Source: JBDTNQ01 sp039933635 (lineage in GTDB: Bacteria; Acidobacteriota; Vicinamibacteria; Vicinamibacterales; SCN-69-37). From it: 64,000 nt of DNA. Below are positions 38,908 through 47,782 of this stretch, piece by piece. The position numbers and the translations under genes were made by a program. The stretch's first letter is position 1. Every line of letters begins with the position of its first letter. The stretch is taken from positions 41,588 through 105,587 of the forward strand of contig JBDTNQ010000005.1 of NCBI GenBank assembly GCA_039933635.1. The letters are read 5' to 3'. The notes beneath the pieces were generated by a model, which ran no database searches, had not been told where the DNA came from, and was given only the letters and a program-made list of their open reading frames with translations.

Positions 38908-40227
38908 CTACTCCTGCGCCAGCACGTCGATGCAGAGCACGTAGAGCATGTTGTTGCGCGCGTCACGGAAGTACGTGCTGATCGTTCGGCTGATGTTGCC
39001 GCTGGCGAATGACACGTACGGGTCCGTCGTGTACTTCTGCAGTTCGACGTCGAGGAGGATGTAGTAGTACTCCTTCAACGAATGATCGGTGCCCCGCGGG
39101 GCCGGCTTGAAGATCGTTCCCTCCTCACGCCGCTTCAGGTTCGGGTTCCACACCGTGTCCGTGATCTGAACGCCCGAACCGTCGAGCACGTACACGCACT
39201 CGACCGCCGGGTAGGTCCCGATGGCGGCCTGCAGCAGGTCGTCGAACTGCTCGACCTCCGCGTTCGCCAGGTGACAGAGGATCTCGTTGAGCAGGATGTT
39301 GAACCGCCGGTGCTGGAGCTTCCGGTGGTTGATCTTCTGCACCATGTAGCTCTTGAAGGCTTGCGCCAGGGAACGGATCCCCAGCCGCGCGTGCGCCGAG
39401 CCGTCCCGCAGCACCGTCGCGCGCGGCTCGGGGCGACCGAGCAGATAGCCCTGCAGCAGATCCGCACCGAGTTCGAGCGCCACGATGGCCTCACGCTGCG
39501 TCTCCAGACCTTCCGCGATCACCAGCGCGCCGATGCGGCGGCTGAGGCCCACCAGACTCTTCAACGTTTCCTGTTTGTGAAAGTCGGAGTCGATCTGCAT
39601 CACGAGGCTGCGATCGATCTTGAGGATGTCCGGCTTCAGCAGCGGCACCCGGTCCAGGTTCGAGTGCCCCGCCCCCACATCGTCGAGCACGACCAGGAAG
39701 CCCTCGCGCCGGAGGCCCTCGACGAGGCGACGAAGGCGATCGACATCGTCGACCTTGTCTTCGAGAACCTCGATGGCGACCTGCGTCGGCGACATGCCGA
39801 CGCCGCGGACGTGCGACGTCAGGCGCTCGACGACGGAGCGGTCATCGAGGGTGACCCATGATCCGAGATTGACGAAAAGCACATGGTCATCACGCCGATG
39901 GGGGAGATGCGCGAACCGCTCGATCGCCTTCTCGCAGCAGTGCCGCTCCAGTTCCGCGAGCAGACCCTCCTCGGCGGCGTGCTGAAACAGCCACGGCGCG
40001 CCGACGACCGATCCACCCGGTAGCGGCACGCGCGCAAGCGCCTCGACGCCGAGGATCGCGCGTTGACGAGCCGAGAGAATGGGCTGGAAGTAGGTGACGA
40101 TGCGATCGTCACGCAGGACGTCCCGGACGGAGAGGGGCGCGGTCCCCGCTACTCCGCCCGGAACATGACGGTGCGATTCGACAAAATCGGGCAAACCCGC
40201 GACTGGGAACTGTGAAGCCGGCGACAT
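38908..40227 (-). CDS. EAL-domain c-di-GMP phosphodiesterase with C-terminal sensor-like region
   Basis: The protein is about 439 residues. The EAL domain lies at residues about 35-270: VTYFQPILS, GVEALAR, LFVNLGSWVTL, AIEVLEDKVDDVD, VLDDVGAGHSNLDRV, LKPDILKIDRSLV, VIAEGLETQRE and LLQGYLLGRPEP. All metal and substrate residues (Glu, Asn, Glu, Asp-Asp, Lys, Glu, Gln) are present, so hydrolysis of c-di-GMP is expected. Residues about 290-435 form a cache/PDC-like domain (YPAVECVYVLDGSGVQITDT). There is no GGDEF and no transmembrane helix. The start is uncertain: TTG 40239, GTG 40233 and ATG 40227 are in frame; ATG is listed. Placing the sensor after EAL is unusual. Confidence 0.85.
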   Translation of the reverse strand: MSPASQFPVAGLPDFVESHRHVPGGVAGTAPLSVRDVLRDDRIVTYFQPILSARQRAILGVEALARVPLPGGSVVGAPWLFQHAAEEGLLAELERHCCEKAIERFAHLPHRRDDHVLFVNLGSWVTLDDRSVVERLTSHVRGVGMSPTQVAIEVLEDKVDDVDRLRRLVEGLRREGFLVVLDDVGAGHSNLDRVPLLKPDILKIDRSLVMQIDSDFHKQETLKSLVGLSRRIGALVIAEGLETQREAIVALELGADLLQGYLLGRPEPRATVLRDGSAHARLGIRSLAQAFKSYMVQKINHRKLQHRRFNILLNEILCHLANAEVEQFDDLLQAAIGTYPAVECVYVLDGSGVQITDTVWNPNLKRREEGTIFKPAPRGTDHSLKEYYYILLDVELQKYTTDPYVSFASGNISRTISTYFRDARNNMLYVLCIDVLAQE

Positions 40228-40323
40228 GCCCACATGCAATCGGCCCAGTGTTCATCGGCTCAAATCGCGACAAAAACGTCCACTCCGCTTCCAGTGCCTG
40301 TGGACAAAGATGTCGGTTGTGGT

Positions 40324-40788
40324 TTAGCGGCCGCGTCTGCCCGCCGCGCCCATTCCGATCACGGGCATCTCGGTCTTGGTGAATCCGGCCGGCACGGCGA
40401 ACTGGGAAGCCGGAATATTGGCGCGACCCGCCTCGGTCACTTCCATGGTGGTCTGGGTTGGCCCGATCTTGAAGACGTGACGGACCGGGAAGCCCGAGAA
40501 TCCCTGATCCTCCATGCGCCCGACGCTGAAGATCTGATCCGCAGATTGCGGCACCATCTTCGAATAGAAGTCGGCCAATTGACGGGTCACGTCGAGGTCG
40601 GTCATGCCGAACCCGAGCGCGGTCTCCGTGCGCATGTGCGTGTTGTCCATCTGCACTTGGAGCGTCTGCGACGTCGTGCCGGTCGTCATCTTCTGGACGA
40701 GCTGAATCCCGTCAGCCGCGTCTGCGCGGCCGGCTAGTCCGCACACGAGCGTGACGGCTGCTGCGATAAGAACAGGTCTGGAAATCAC
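40324..40788 (-). CDS. Small exported protein (DUF4412-like)
   Basis: The 154-residue protein has a signal (VLIAAAVTLVCGLAGRADA) followed by a beta-rich domain: IQLVQKMTTGTTSQTLQVQM, MRTETALGF, and PVRHVFKIGPTQTTMEVTE. This resembles DUF4412-type lipid- or outer-membrane-associated beta proteins, but the match is by pattern only. It uses a GTG start with GAGGAGG 4 bp upstream. It is the last of three genes (DUF1593 lipoprotein, SRPBCC-like, this one) on the minus strand with small gaps. Confidence 0.6.
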   Translation of the reverse strand: MISRPVLIAAAVTLVCGLAGRADAADGIQLVQKMTTGTTSQTLQVQMDNTHMRTETALGFGMTDLDVTRQLADFYSKMVPQSADQIFSVGRMEDQGFSGFPVRHVFKIGPTQTTMEVTEAGRANIPASQFAVPAGFTKTEMPVIGMGAAGRRGR

Positions 40789-40819
40789 ACGTCCTCCTCA
40801 TGCCAAGGATCGGCCCAAC

Positions 40820-41635
40820 TCATTGCACCACATTCGCGCGCACGCGGGAGAGCGTGAACGTCATGAACTCCCTGGGCACGCCCGTGACGAACGGCTTGAT
40901 GAACCAGGAGACACCGAAGGGGATCCCACGTGTCAGGGTGATCGACTCACACTGCTCCAGGCTGCCCTCGGGCCGTTGATCGAACCCGCATGACATCCAG
41001 AAGCGCCACAGGAATCCTGATGTCTGATCCGCGGGCACCCGACGCTCCGTTCCAGTCCCGGCGCCCTGGACTTGATAGATATTCGTCGCCAGGTTCGTCG
41101 TCCACACGCGCGTCGGACTGAGGCGGTGGTAGTCGACCACGTAGTCGATGTCCATGACGACGGTGATGACCTTCTTGACGGAGGTGCGCATCGACACCAC
41201 GTAGTGGTCCCCGTCATGCGACAGCACACGCGCACGCTGAATCATCGGATCGAACACTCGCGGGTAGTTGTCGTACGCCTGCACGAAGGACAGCGCGCGG
41301 TCGACCGGCACGTTCGGCATCATCACACTGCCGATCCAGTGATGAATCATGCCGTCGTCGACGTCGAAGGACCGGCCCTGATCCAGTGTCTGCATCTGCT
41401 CCGTGACGACTTCACCTTGTCGCAGCCGCGTCATCAGCGCGTCGCGTGTCGGGGGCGGTTGGCGATCGATCCAGAGAAACGGTGACGAGCCGGCGCGCTC
41501 ACCGGCGAGCCGCTGCTCGGTGAGCGCGACGTAGCGTTCGTAGGCCTTCAGCGTGGCCGGCTTGAGGTCACGAGCCAGCGTCGTCACCGTGAGGCACAGC
41601 GCGATCGCCAGGAAGGTCCACGAAGGCGTCCTCAT
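40820..41635 (-). CDS. Exported protein, SRPBCC-like, unknown function
   Basis: The 271-residue protein has an N-terminal export segment (TFLAIALCLTVTTLARDL). The middle holds long beta strands with conserved aromatic pairs: GMIHHWIGSVMMPNVPVDRA, VFDPMIQRARVLSHDGDHYV, VVMDIDYVVDYHRLSP and VWTTNLATNIYQVQG. The strand pattern recalls START/SRPBCC domains that enclose hydrophobic ligands. The C-terminal part (ITLTRGIPFGVSWFIKPFV) is typical of such proteins in acidobacteria. Its ATG overlaps the DUF1593 stop by 4 bp, so the two are coupled. Function is not known. Confidence 0.6.
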   Translation of the reverse strand: MRTPSWTFLAIALCLTVTTLARDLKPATLKAYERYVALTEQRLAGERAGSSPFLWIDRQPPPTRDALMTRLRQGEVVTEQMQTLDQGRSFDVDDGMIHHWIGSVMMPNVPVDRALSFVQAYDNYPRVFDPMIQRARVLSHDGDHYVVSMRTSVKKVITVVMDIDYVVDYHRLSPTRVWTTNLATNIYQVQGAGTGTERRVPADQTSGFLWRFWMSCGFDQRPEGSLEQCESITLTRGIPFGVSWFIKPFVTGVPREFMTFTLSRVRANVVQ

Positions 41636-43245
41636 TTGATCGTCAGTATGACCCGCCTGTAGGCGGTCAAGCTTGGCGTGCCATTGTCCTCGACGGCCAG
41701 AATCAGGTGCGCGATGCCGGGCGTGCGGGGAAATACGATCGCCTTCGGTGTGCTGCCGTTCCGGATGATCACGCGATCGGGAGGCTGGCGCGCGCCACCG
41801 GCCGCCGCTGACGGGATGCCGCCCTCATCGCGATTGCCGCCACCGCCAATCGGCACAGGCGGGCCCGCGAAGACCGGGCGCATGGGGATGCCGCTGCCGG
41901 CTTCGGCGTAGAAGAACCAGGAGTAGGTGAGCGCGTTGTGATCCGGATCGCTCGTGCCGGCGGCGTCGAGCGTGACGGGTGCTCCGGCCTGGACGTCCAT
42001 CATCAGGGGCGCCTTGCCCGCCTGGCCGTTGATGACGACGGTCGGATTGTGGTTCGCGTGCGCGACATCGTTCATCGTCCAACTCATCCGGGCCGCGAAA
42101 TCGTGCTGAAACGCCGTGCGCCACCGCCAGATTGTCGCCTGGTCCGACGTGTGCGGCATGCCGTCGATACCGAGGACGGTGTCGCGCGAACTGTCCTTGC
42201 CGGGATAGGCGTCACCGCCCTGCGTCCACGAGGGGCGCGACTCGCCGTAGTACTGGCGCCACACGTAGCGTCCGCCCCAGCCGCCGTAGGCCGGACTCAT
42301 CGCGCTCGCAAGGCCGTTGTTGATCAATCCGAGAAACGATGGCGTGTCACCCTCGTGAATGCAGCAGGGATGGATGTAGACATGGCCGAGCGGGCCTTTG
42401 CTGCGGATGTTGGCGTTCACCCAGTCGTCGGTGAACGTCGTGAAATCCGCGCCGTCGGCGTTGCGGTAGAAGCGATCGCCGCTGATGCCGGTCCAGGTCG
42501 CCTGCGCGTATTGATCGCCGTCGGGCGTCGAGGGAATCGCGATGTAGGCGAGTGTCGGAAACTCGCGCCGAATCCACGGGCCGGCATCGTCCTGATCGGA
42601 AATGGCGTAGACGCGAAGCCTGGACACGAACGTCTGCACTTGATCTGCGGGACGTGTCTCACGGATGCGCAGGAGCGCCTGCGCCAGCGTGTTGCTACCG
42701 CCCCAGGCGAGCACCCACAGCGGCCGAGCGTCGGCGCGATCGACGGCCTGAATGATGTGTTCGGCACCGGGTGACATCTTGTCCGTGCCCACCGCTGCCA
42801 TCCCATACCCGGACTGACCCGTTGTCACGAGCGCACGGAGCGCCGTGGCTGTCGGGTATCCAGCCGCATGGGTCGCCAAGGTTGGTTGCACCTGGTCGTA
42901 CGCGTCGATGACGTGTTGAATCACGTCCGGCCGCACCGTGTTACGCATCCACGTCGACGTGCCCGCGATGAGCCCTTCGACGTCGAACTCATTGGCGTAG
43001 ACGAGGAACCGGACCATCGACATCTGATCGTCCGGTTCGTTGGCGATGTCCGTGAGGACGATTACGCGCGTCCTGTCGACGAATGGGTCAACGCGTGCGG
43101 CAATGGCCGTGAACGTCTCGGCCGTCGGCGCGGACGGCGGGATCGGGCCCGCAGGGGCCTCGACCTGGCGGCAGGCGGCGAGGGCTGCAATGGCCGCCGA
43201 CGCGATCAGAAGCAAGCACGTGACGCGAGCGAAGGATGTCGTCAT
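41632..43245 (-). CDS. DUF1593 nucleoside-hydrolase-like lipoprotein
   Basis: The 537-residue protein has a lipoprotein-type start (IASAAIAALAACRQVEA, cysteine in LAAC). The N-terminal DUF1593 domain has RVIVLTDIANEPDDQMSMVR, an acidic metal motif of nucleoside-hydrolase folds (D-x-x-x-E-x-D-D), and ADARPLWVLAWGGSNTLAQA. The C-terminal region (about 410-537) is an Ig/PKD-like beta-sandwich (ADQ-free segments VTLDAAGTSDPDHNALTYSW). DUF1593 proteins are often found with glycoside hydrolases and are suspected N-glycosidases of plant or microbial material; substrates are unproven. First gene of a three-gene unit with the SRPBCC-like and DUF4412-like proteins. Confidence 0.85.
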   Translation of the reverse strand: MTTSFARVTCLLLIASAAIAALAACRQVEAPAGPIPPSAPTAETFTAIAARVDPFVDRTRVIVLTDIANEPDDQMSMVRFLVYANEFDVEGLIAGTSTWMRNTVRPDVIQHVIDAYDQVQPTLATHAAGYPTATALRALVTTGQSGYGMAAVGTDKMSPGAEHIIQAVDRADARPLWVLAWGGSNTLAQALLRIRETRPADQVQTFVSRLRVYAISDQDDAGPWIRREFPTLAYIAIPSTPDGDQYAQATWTGISGDRFYRNADGADFTTFTDDWVNANIRSKGPLGHVYIHPCCIHEGDTPSFLGLINNGLASAMSPAYGGWGGRYVWRQYYGESRPSWTQGGDAYPGKDSSRDTVLGIDGMPHTSDQATIWRWRTAFQHDFAARMSWTMNDVAHANHNPTVVINGQAGKAPLMMDVQAGAPVTLDAAGTSDPDHNALTYSWFFYAEAGSGIPMRPVFAGPPVPIGGGGNRDEGGIPSAAAGGARQPPDRVIIRNGSTPKAIVFPRTPGIAHLILAVEDNGTPSLTAYRRVILTIK

Positions 43246-43420
43246 GACGGGCTCGGGGGTGACCCTCGAATGTTATCCCGACGAATGTCCACGCGCTCCA
43301 CTTCGCTACCGCGTCGTCGCGATGTGTACCGTGGCGGCTGTTGTCCCACGGACAATCGCCGTCGAGGGCGCTGCCGCGAGACGCTCGAGCTGGGCGGCAG
43401 TGATGATCGGCCTGGGTGCC

Positions 43421-44407
43421 CTACCAGTTCTCGTGCACGATCGGCCGGATGCGCTGGTCGTAGATGCGGATGGCCTCGGCCATCACGGCGGGACTTAGTG
43501 GCGGCAGATCGGCTGCGGTGGCGTTGCTGCGCGCCTGCGCCGGGGTCTTGGCGCCGGGGATCGCGCACGAAATGGCGTCGAACATGAGGATCCATCGCAG
43601 CGCGAACTGACTGAGAGCGGCGCCGCTCGGCGCGAGCCCACGGATGGCGTCCACCGCTTCGAGCGCGACGTCATATGGCACGCCGGAGAACGTCTCGCCC
43701 TTATCGAAGCGCTGCCCCTCGCGATTGAAGCCGCGGTGATCGTCTTCGGCGAACGTCGTGTGCGGGCCGAACTTGCCGGTGAGCAACCCGCTCGCGAGCG
43801 GCACACGCGCAATGATGCCCACCTTCGCCGCGCGCGCCTCCGAAAAAAAGCGCTCGGCCGGTTTCAGCCGGAACATGTTGAAGATGATCTGGACCGTCTC
43901 GACGTTGGGATACCGAATCGCCTGCAGCGCCTCGTCCACCGTCTCGACGCTCACCCCGTAGTGGCGGAGCTTGCCGGCCGTGACGAGGTCGTCGAGGTAC
44001 CCGAACACGTCGGGCCTCTCGTAGACCTGAGGATGCGGGCAGTGGAGCTGGAGAAGATCGATCGCATCCACCTCCAGGTTCGTGAGGCTGCGATCGATCC
44101 AGCTGGTGAGGTGTTCGCGCGTGTAGCCATCGGCTGTCTGCGCCGGCAGGCGCCGGCCCGCCTTCGTCGCGACGACGATCTGATCGCGCGGACGCTCGCG
44201 CCGCACGCGGGCGATCAGCCGCTCGCTGCGACCGTCGCCGTAGACGTCGGCGGTGTCGATGAAGTTCACGCCGCAATCGATGGCGGTGTTCAGCGCCTGC
44301 AGCGACTCCGTGTCGTCGACGGCGCCCCAGGCGCCACCAATGGCCCAGGCGCCGAAACTGATGGCCGACACGGACATCCCCGTGCGGCCGAGAGGACGAA
44401 ATTGCAT
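43421..44407 (-). CDS. Aldo/keto reductase
   Basis: The 328-residue NADPH-dependent reductase folds as a TIM barrel. The tetrad residues are in CGVNFIDTADVYGDGRSERL (Asp, Tyr), IVVATKAGRR (Lys) and DLLQLHCP (His). It resembles the YghZ/AKR groups that act on methylglyoxal or sugar aldehydes. The GFO/IDH/MocA gene ends 7 bp upstream, and GGAG precedes its ATG, so both oxidoreductases are likely to be made together for a sugar-derived substrate. The downstream end has a CCGTGG/CCACGG hairpin (43328-43350), which could stop transcription before the DUF1593 unit. Confidence 0.88.
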   Translation of the reverse strand: MQFRPLGRTGMSVSAISFGAWAIGGAWGAVDDTESLQALNTAIDCGVNFIDTADVYGDGRSERLIARVRRERPRDQIVVATKAGRRLPAQTADGYTREHLTSWIDRSLTNLEVDAIDLLQLHCPHPQVYERPDVFGYLDDLVTAGKLRHYGVSVETVDEALQAIRYPNVETVQIIFNMFRLKPAERFFSEARAAKVGIIARVPLASGLLTGKFGPHTTFAEDDHRGFNREGQRFDKGETFSGVPYDVALEAVDAIRGLAPSGAALSQFALRWILMFDAISCAIPGAKTPAQARSNATAADLPPLSPAVMAEAIRIYDQRIRPIVHENW

Positions 44408-44414
44408 AAGGCTC

Positions 44415-45398
44415 CTACGCGGGTTGTCCGCTCTCCGCGCTCCTGAACACGCGATCGATGACGCGCATGTTGGCGAGCGCGTCCGAGAGCGGCGTGGGGA
44501 CGGGCGTGTCGTCGAGAATCGCGCGCGAAAAGAGATCGCCCTGAATCTGATACTGGTCGTGCGGGCCGACGCTCAGCACCGTCGTGTCGCGGCCGCGCTG
44601 GTGCCAGAGCCAGTGCGAGGCATCGGGCGGGGCGTTGAAGGGGATTTCGAGCTCGACGCGGCCTTCGGTGCCGAAGATGTTCACACGCTGATAGGACACC
44701 AGTTGCGTGCTGCACGTGAAGAGCGCCGGCCCGCCGCGAAACTCCAGGATGCCGGACGTCAGCGTGTCCGTCTTGAACGCCGGGTCCAAGGTCGCCGTCG
44801 CCATCACGCGCTGCGGCTCGTCGTCGAACACGAAGCGGGAAAGAGAGATGTTGTAGCAGCCGATGTCCATCAGGCCGCCCCCGCCGATGTCGCGCTGGTT
44901 GCGGATGTTGGCCGCGTCCACGTTGAAGTACGAGAACACCGAGTGAACGGCGCGCAGTTCGCCGATGCCGCCCCCGCGCACGATCTCCATCGTCTTGATC
45001 CATTGCGGGTGATGGCGATACATGAACGCCTCCATCACCTTGAGCCGCGGCACGCGCGCGGACGCCGCCGCAAGACGCTCGGCGTCAGCTGCATCCAGGC
45101 CGATGGGCTTCTCGCAGAGCACGTGCTTGCCCGCCTCGATCGACTGAATCGAGAGCGGCACGTGCAGGTGGTTGGGCAGCGCAATGTAAACCGCATCAAT
45201 GGCGGGGTCGGCCAGCAGGGCCTCGTACGAACCGTACGCAGTCGGAATGCCGAGAGGGCCGGCCGCGGCCTGAGCGCGCGACAGATCGCGCGACGCGATC
45301 GCATTGATCGCGCAGTATTTGCCGAGCTGCATCGCCGGAATGGTCTTGAGCAGGCCGATCTTGCCCGTGCCGATCACGCCCCAGCGGATTTTCTCCAT
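44415..45398 (-). CDS. GFO/IDH/MocA family oxidoreductase
   Basis: The 327-residue NAD(P)-dependent sugar dehydrogenase-type enzyme has an N-terminal Rossmann fold (IRWGVIGTGKIGLLKTIPAM, VYIALPNHLHVPLSIQSIEA) and the catalytic lysine in KHVLCEKPIGLDA. The C-terminal substrate domain has MEAFMYRHHPQW and GGGLMDIGCYNISLSRFV (with the His/Asp-type region of the family). The ATG at 45398 begins at the conserved MEKIRWGV; the frame is open upstream without conservation. The aldo/keto reductase follows after 7 bp. Substrate is unknown; myo-inositol or aldose derivatives are family possibilities. Divergent from the ThuA gene. Confidence 0.9.
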   Translation of the reverse strand: MEKIRWGVIGTGKIGLLKTIPAMQLGKYCAINAIASRDLSRAQAAAGPLGIPTAYGSYEALLADPAIDAVYIALPNHLHVPLSIQSIEAGKHVLCEKPIGLDAADAERLAAASARVPRLKVMEAFMYRHHPQWIKTMEIVRGGGIGELRAVHSVFSYFNVDAANIRNQRDIGGGGLMDIGCYNISLSRFVFDDEPQRVMATATLDPAFKTDTLTSGILEFRGGPALFTCSTQLVSYQRVNIFGTEGRVELEIPFNAPPDASHWLWHQRGRDTTVLSVGPHDQYQIQGDLFSRAILDDTPVPTPLSDALANMRVIDRVFRSAESGQPA

Positions 45399-45597
45399 GT
45401 GTGCGCCTGTCTCCCTGGAAAGCCCGTCATCATACCCTGCCGCGGCAGACCAAATCGCGGCGGCCGCGTTCCGCCGCAACCAATCAAGCGGTTGATGGCC
45501 GCGACGCGCCGGCGAGCCTGGCGTGCGGTAGGATGAGGCCTCACTTCCATTGATACCTTGCCGCGGTCGCTGTGCGATCCGGCTGCGAGGCGCGCTC

Positions 45598-46524
45598 ATG
45601 AACACGTTCCGTCGCCTGATGTTGTTGCCGCTCGTTGTCGGAGTCGTGGCCGTGGTCACGCTGACCGTGCACGGCGCGAACAAGACGCTCGTCCTGCTGG
45701 CTGGTCGCGCCAGTCATGGACCGGGCCAGCACGAATTCCGCGCCGGCAGTCTGCTGTTTCAGAAGGCTCTTGCGGGCGTGACGGGGCTCACGGTGGAGGT
45801 GGTCGCGAACGGCTGGCCGACCAAGACCGTGGACGGCCAGGTCGTGGACGACAACACGGTCCTCGAGAAGGCGGACGCGATTCTCGTGTACGCCGACGGT
45901 GGTCGCGGGAATCCCGCCATTCAGGGCAACCGCATTGCGGTGCTCGATGCGCTCGCCGCGAAAGGTGTCGGCCTCGGCTTCGCGCACTACGGCGTCGAGT
46001 TTCCGGTGGGCGCCGGCGCGGACGCGATGCTGCGTTGGACCGGCGGCTATTACGAGGACCGCTATTCGGTGAACCCGATGTGGTCGCCGCAATACCAGAC
46101 GTTCCCGGCGCACCCGATCACCCGCGGCGTGCTTCCCTTCTCGAACCGCGATGAGTGGTACTTCAACATGCGTTGGACAAATGACGCCGCCGCGAAAGCG
46201 CGCGTCACGCCCCTTCTCACCGCGACCCCGAGCGATGACGTGCGCAAGGGGCCCTACGTCAGCCCGCCCGGTCCGTATCCCCACATCGTGGCGGACAGCG
46301 GCAAGATCGAAACGCTGATGTGGGCGTACGAGCGGCCGAACGGCGGCCGCAGCTTCGCCTTCACCGGCGGCCACACCCACAAGAACTGGGGCGACGTGAA
46401 CCAGCGCCGCGTGATGCTCAACGCGCTCCTGTGGATGTCGAAGATCGACGTCCCGGCGACGGGTGTCGTCGATCGCATCACGGACGCGGATCTCGAGATG
46501 AATCTGGATCCGAAGGGCAAGTGA
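45598..46524 (+). CDS. ThuA-like (trehalose utilisation) domain protein, exported
   Basis: The 308-residue protein has a signal (RLMLLPLVVGVVAVVTLTV) and a ThuA-type glutamine-amidotransferase-like fold: LVLLAGRASHGPGQHEFRAG, LEKADAILVYADGGRGNP, GVGLGFAHYGVEFP and SFAFTGGHTHKNWGDVNQRR. ThuA proteins are linked to disaccharide (trehalose/maltitol) 3-keto oxidation but their catalytic role is unclear. Adjacent divergent GFO/IDH/MocA and aldo/keto reductase genes fit a keto-sugar pathway. ATG 45598 opens a complete signal. Its stop faces ychF; a hairpin lies between. Confidence 0.85.
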   Translation: MNTFRRLMLLPLVVGVVAVVTLTVHGANKTLVLLAGRASHGPGQHEFRAGSLLFQKALAGVTGLTVEVVANGWPTKTVDGQVVDDNTVLEKADAILVYADGGRGNPAIQGNRIAVLDALAAKGVGLGFAHYGVEFPVGAGADAMLRWTGGYYEDRYSVNPMWSPQYQTFPAHPITRGVLPFSNRDEWYFNMRWTNDAAAKARVTPLLTATPSDDVRKGPYVSPPGPYPHIVADSGKIETLMWAYERPNGGRSFAFTGGHTHKNWGDVNQRRVMLNALLWMSKIDVPATGVVDRITDADLEMNLDPKGK

Positions 46525-46535
46525 TCGAGCGTGTA

Positions 46536-46557
46536 CCCCGGACCTGAAGGTCCGGGG
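46536..46557. terminator. Strong bidirectional hairpin between thuA-like and ychF genes
   Basis: CCCCGGACC (46536-46544) pairs perfectly with GGTCCGGGG (46549-46557) around a TGAA loop, 11 bp after the ThuA stop and 30 bp past the ychF stop (minus strand). The GGACCTGAAGGTCC core looks like a dispersed element type. The neighbouring bases (46566-46585) contain CAGAACT repeats. Confidence 0.6.
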
Positions 46558-46587
46558 CTCCACGAACCTCAGAACTCAGAACTCAGC

Positions 46588-47691
46588 CTACACATTGAAC
46601 TTGAACAACAGCACGTCGCCGTCAGCGACGACGTACTCTTTGCCTTCCATGCGGTAGAGACCTTTTTCCCGGGCGGCCGCGACGGAGCCGCAGGCGACGA
46701 GGTCGTCGTACGCGACCGTTTCGGCCTTGATGAAGCCGCGCTCGAAGTCGGAGTGGATGACGCCCGCGGCCTTTGGTGCCGTGTCGCCCGCGTGGATCGT
46801 CCACGCCCGCACTTCCTTCTCACCCGCGGTGAAATACGTGCGCAACCCCAGCAGATGATAGGTCGCCCGAATGAGCGCGCCGACGCCGCTCTCGGCGACG
46901 CCCAACTCCTTCAGAAAGGCGGCGCCCTCGTCCTCGTCGAGGTCGATCAGGTCGCTCTCGATCTGCGCGCTGATCACGACGGCTTCGCAGGCGAGGTGCG
47001 TCCGCACGTAGTCACGCACCTTCATCACGTACGGATTGCTGTCCGCCGTGGCGAGGTCCGACTCCTTCACGTTGCACGCAAAGATGGTCGGCTTGTCGCT
47101 CAGCAGGAAAAGCGGGCGAGACAGCTCGCGTTCCTCGGCGGTGAGGTCCACGAGGAGCGCCGGCTTGCCGGAGTCCAGCACCGGCTCGATCTTGTTCAGC
47201 ACGGCTTCCTCGGCGGCGGCCGTCTTGTCCCCGCGCTTGATGTCCTTCTGCAGGCGGTCACGGCGCTTCTTGACCGAGTCCAGGTCCGCCAGGATCAGCT
47301 CCGTGTTGATGACCTCGATGTCGCGCACCGGATCCACCGTGCCGGACACGTGATGCACGTCGGCATCCTCGAAGCACCGGACGACCTGTACGATGGCGTC
47401 GACCTCGCGGATGTGCGTCAGGAACTTGTTGCCGAGCCCCTCGCCCTGGCTTGCGCCCTTGACCAGGCCGGCGATGTCCACGAACTCGACGGCCGCGGGA
47501 ATGACGACGTTGGTTTTCGCGATCTTCTGGAGCTCGCGCAGCCGCGTGTCGGGCACCGTCACGATGCCGACGTTGGGGTCGATGGTGCAAAAAGGGTAAT
47601 TGGCCGCTTCCGCTTTGCGGGTGCGTGTCACGGCGTTGAATAAAGTGGACTTACCAACGTTCGGCAGCCCGACGATTCCAGCTCTCAACAT
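46588..47691 (-). CDS. ychF: Ribosome-binding ATPase YchF (Obg-like ATPase)
   Basis: The 367-residue P-loop protein binds ATP rather than GTP (family knowledge) and associates with ribosomes. G1 is GIVGLPNVGKSTLFNAVT, switch II is FVDIAGLVKGASQGEGLGNK, and NVKESDL stands in place of NKxD. The C-terminal TGS domain is LRTYFTAGEKEVRAWTIH and DFERGFIKAETVAYDDL. ATG 47691 is directly at the conserved start. It is divergent from pyruvate carboxylase across 91 bp, where no promoter is obvious. Confidence 0.95.
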   Translation of the reverse strand: MLRAGIVGLPNVGKSTLFNAVTRTRKAEAANYPFCTIDPNVGIVTVPDTRLRELQKIAKTNVVIPAAVEFVDIAGLVKGASQGEGLGNKFLTHIREVDAIVQVVRCFEDADVHHVSGTVDPVRDIEVINTELILADLDSVKKRRDRLQKDIKRGDKTAAAEEAVLNKIEPVLDSGKPALLVDLTAEERELSRPLFLLSDKPTIFACNVKESDLATADSNPYVMKVRDYVRTHLACEAVVISAQIESDLIDLDEDEGAAFLKELGVAESGVGALIRATYHLLGLRTYFTAGEKEVRAWTIHAGDTAPKAAGVIHSDFERGFIKAETVAYDDLVACGSVAAAREKGLYRMEGKEYVVADGDVLLFKFNV

Positions 47692-47782
47692 ATGGGCCTA
47701 ACAGGATAGCGCGAGGCCACCTCCCGTGCCGGCCGTGTTCGTCCACGTGATAGTTTGAGGGGCTGCGAACGAGCCGTGTGAC

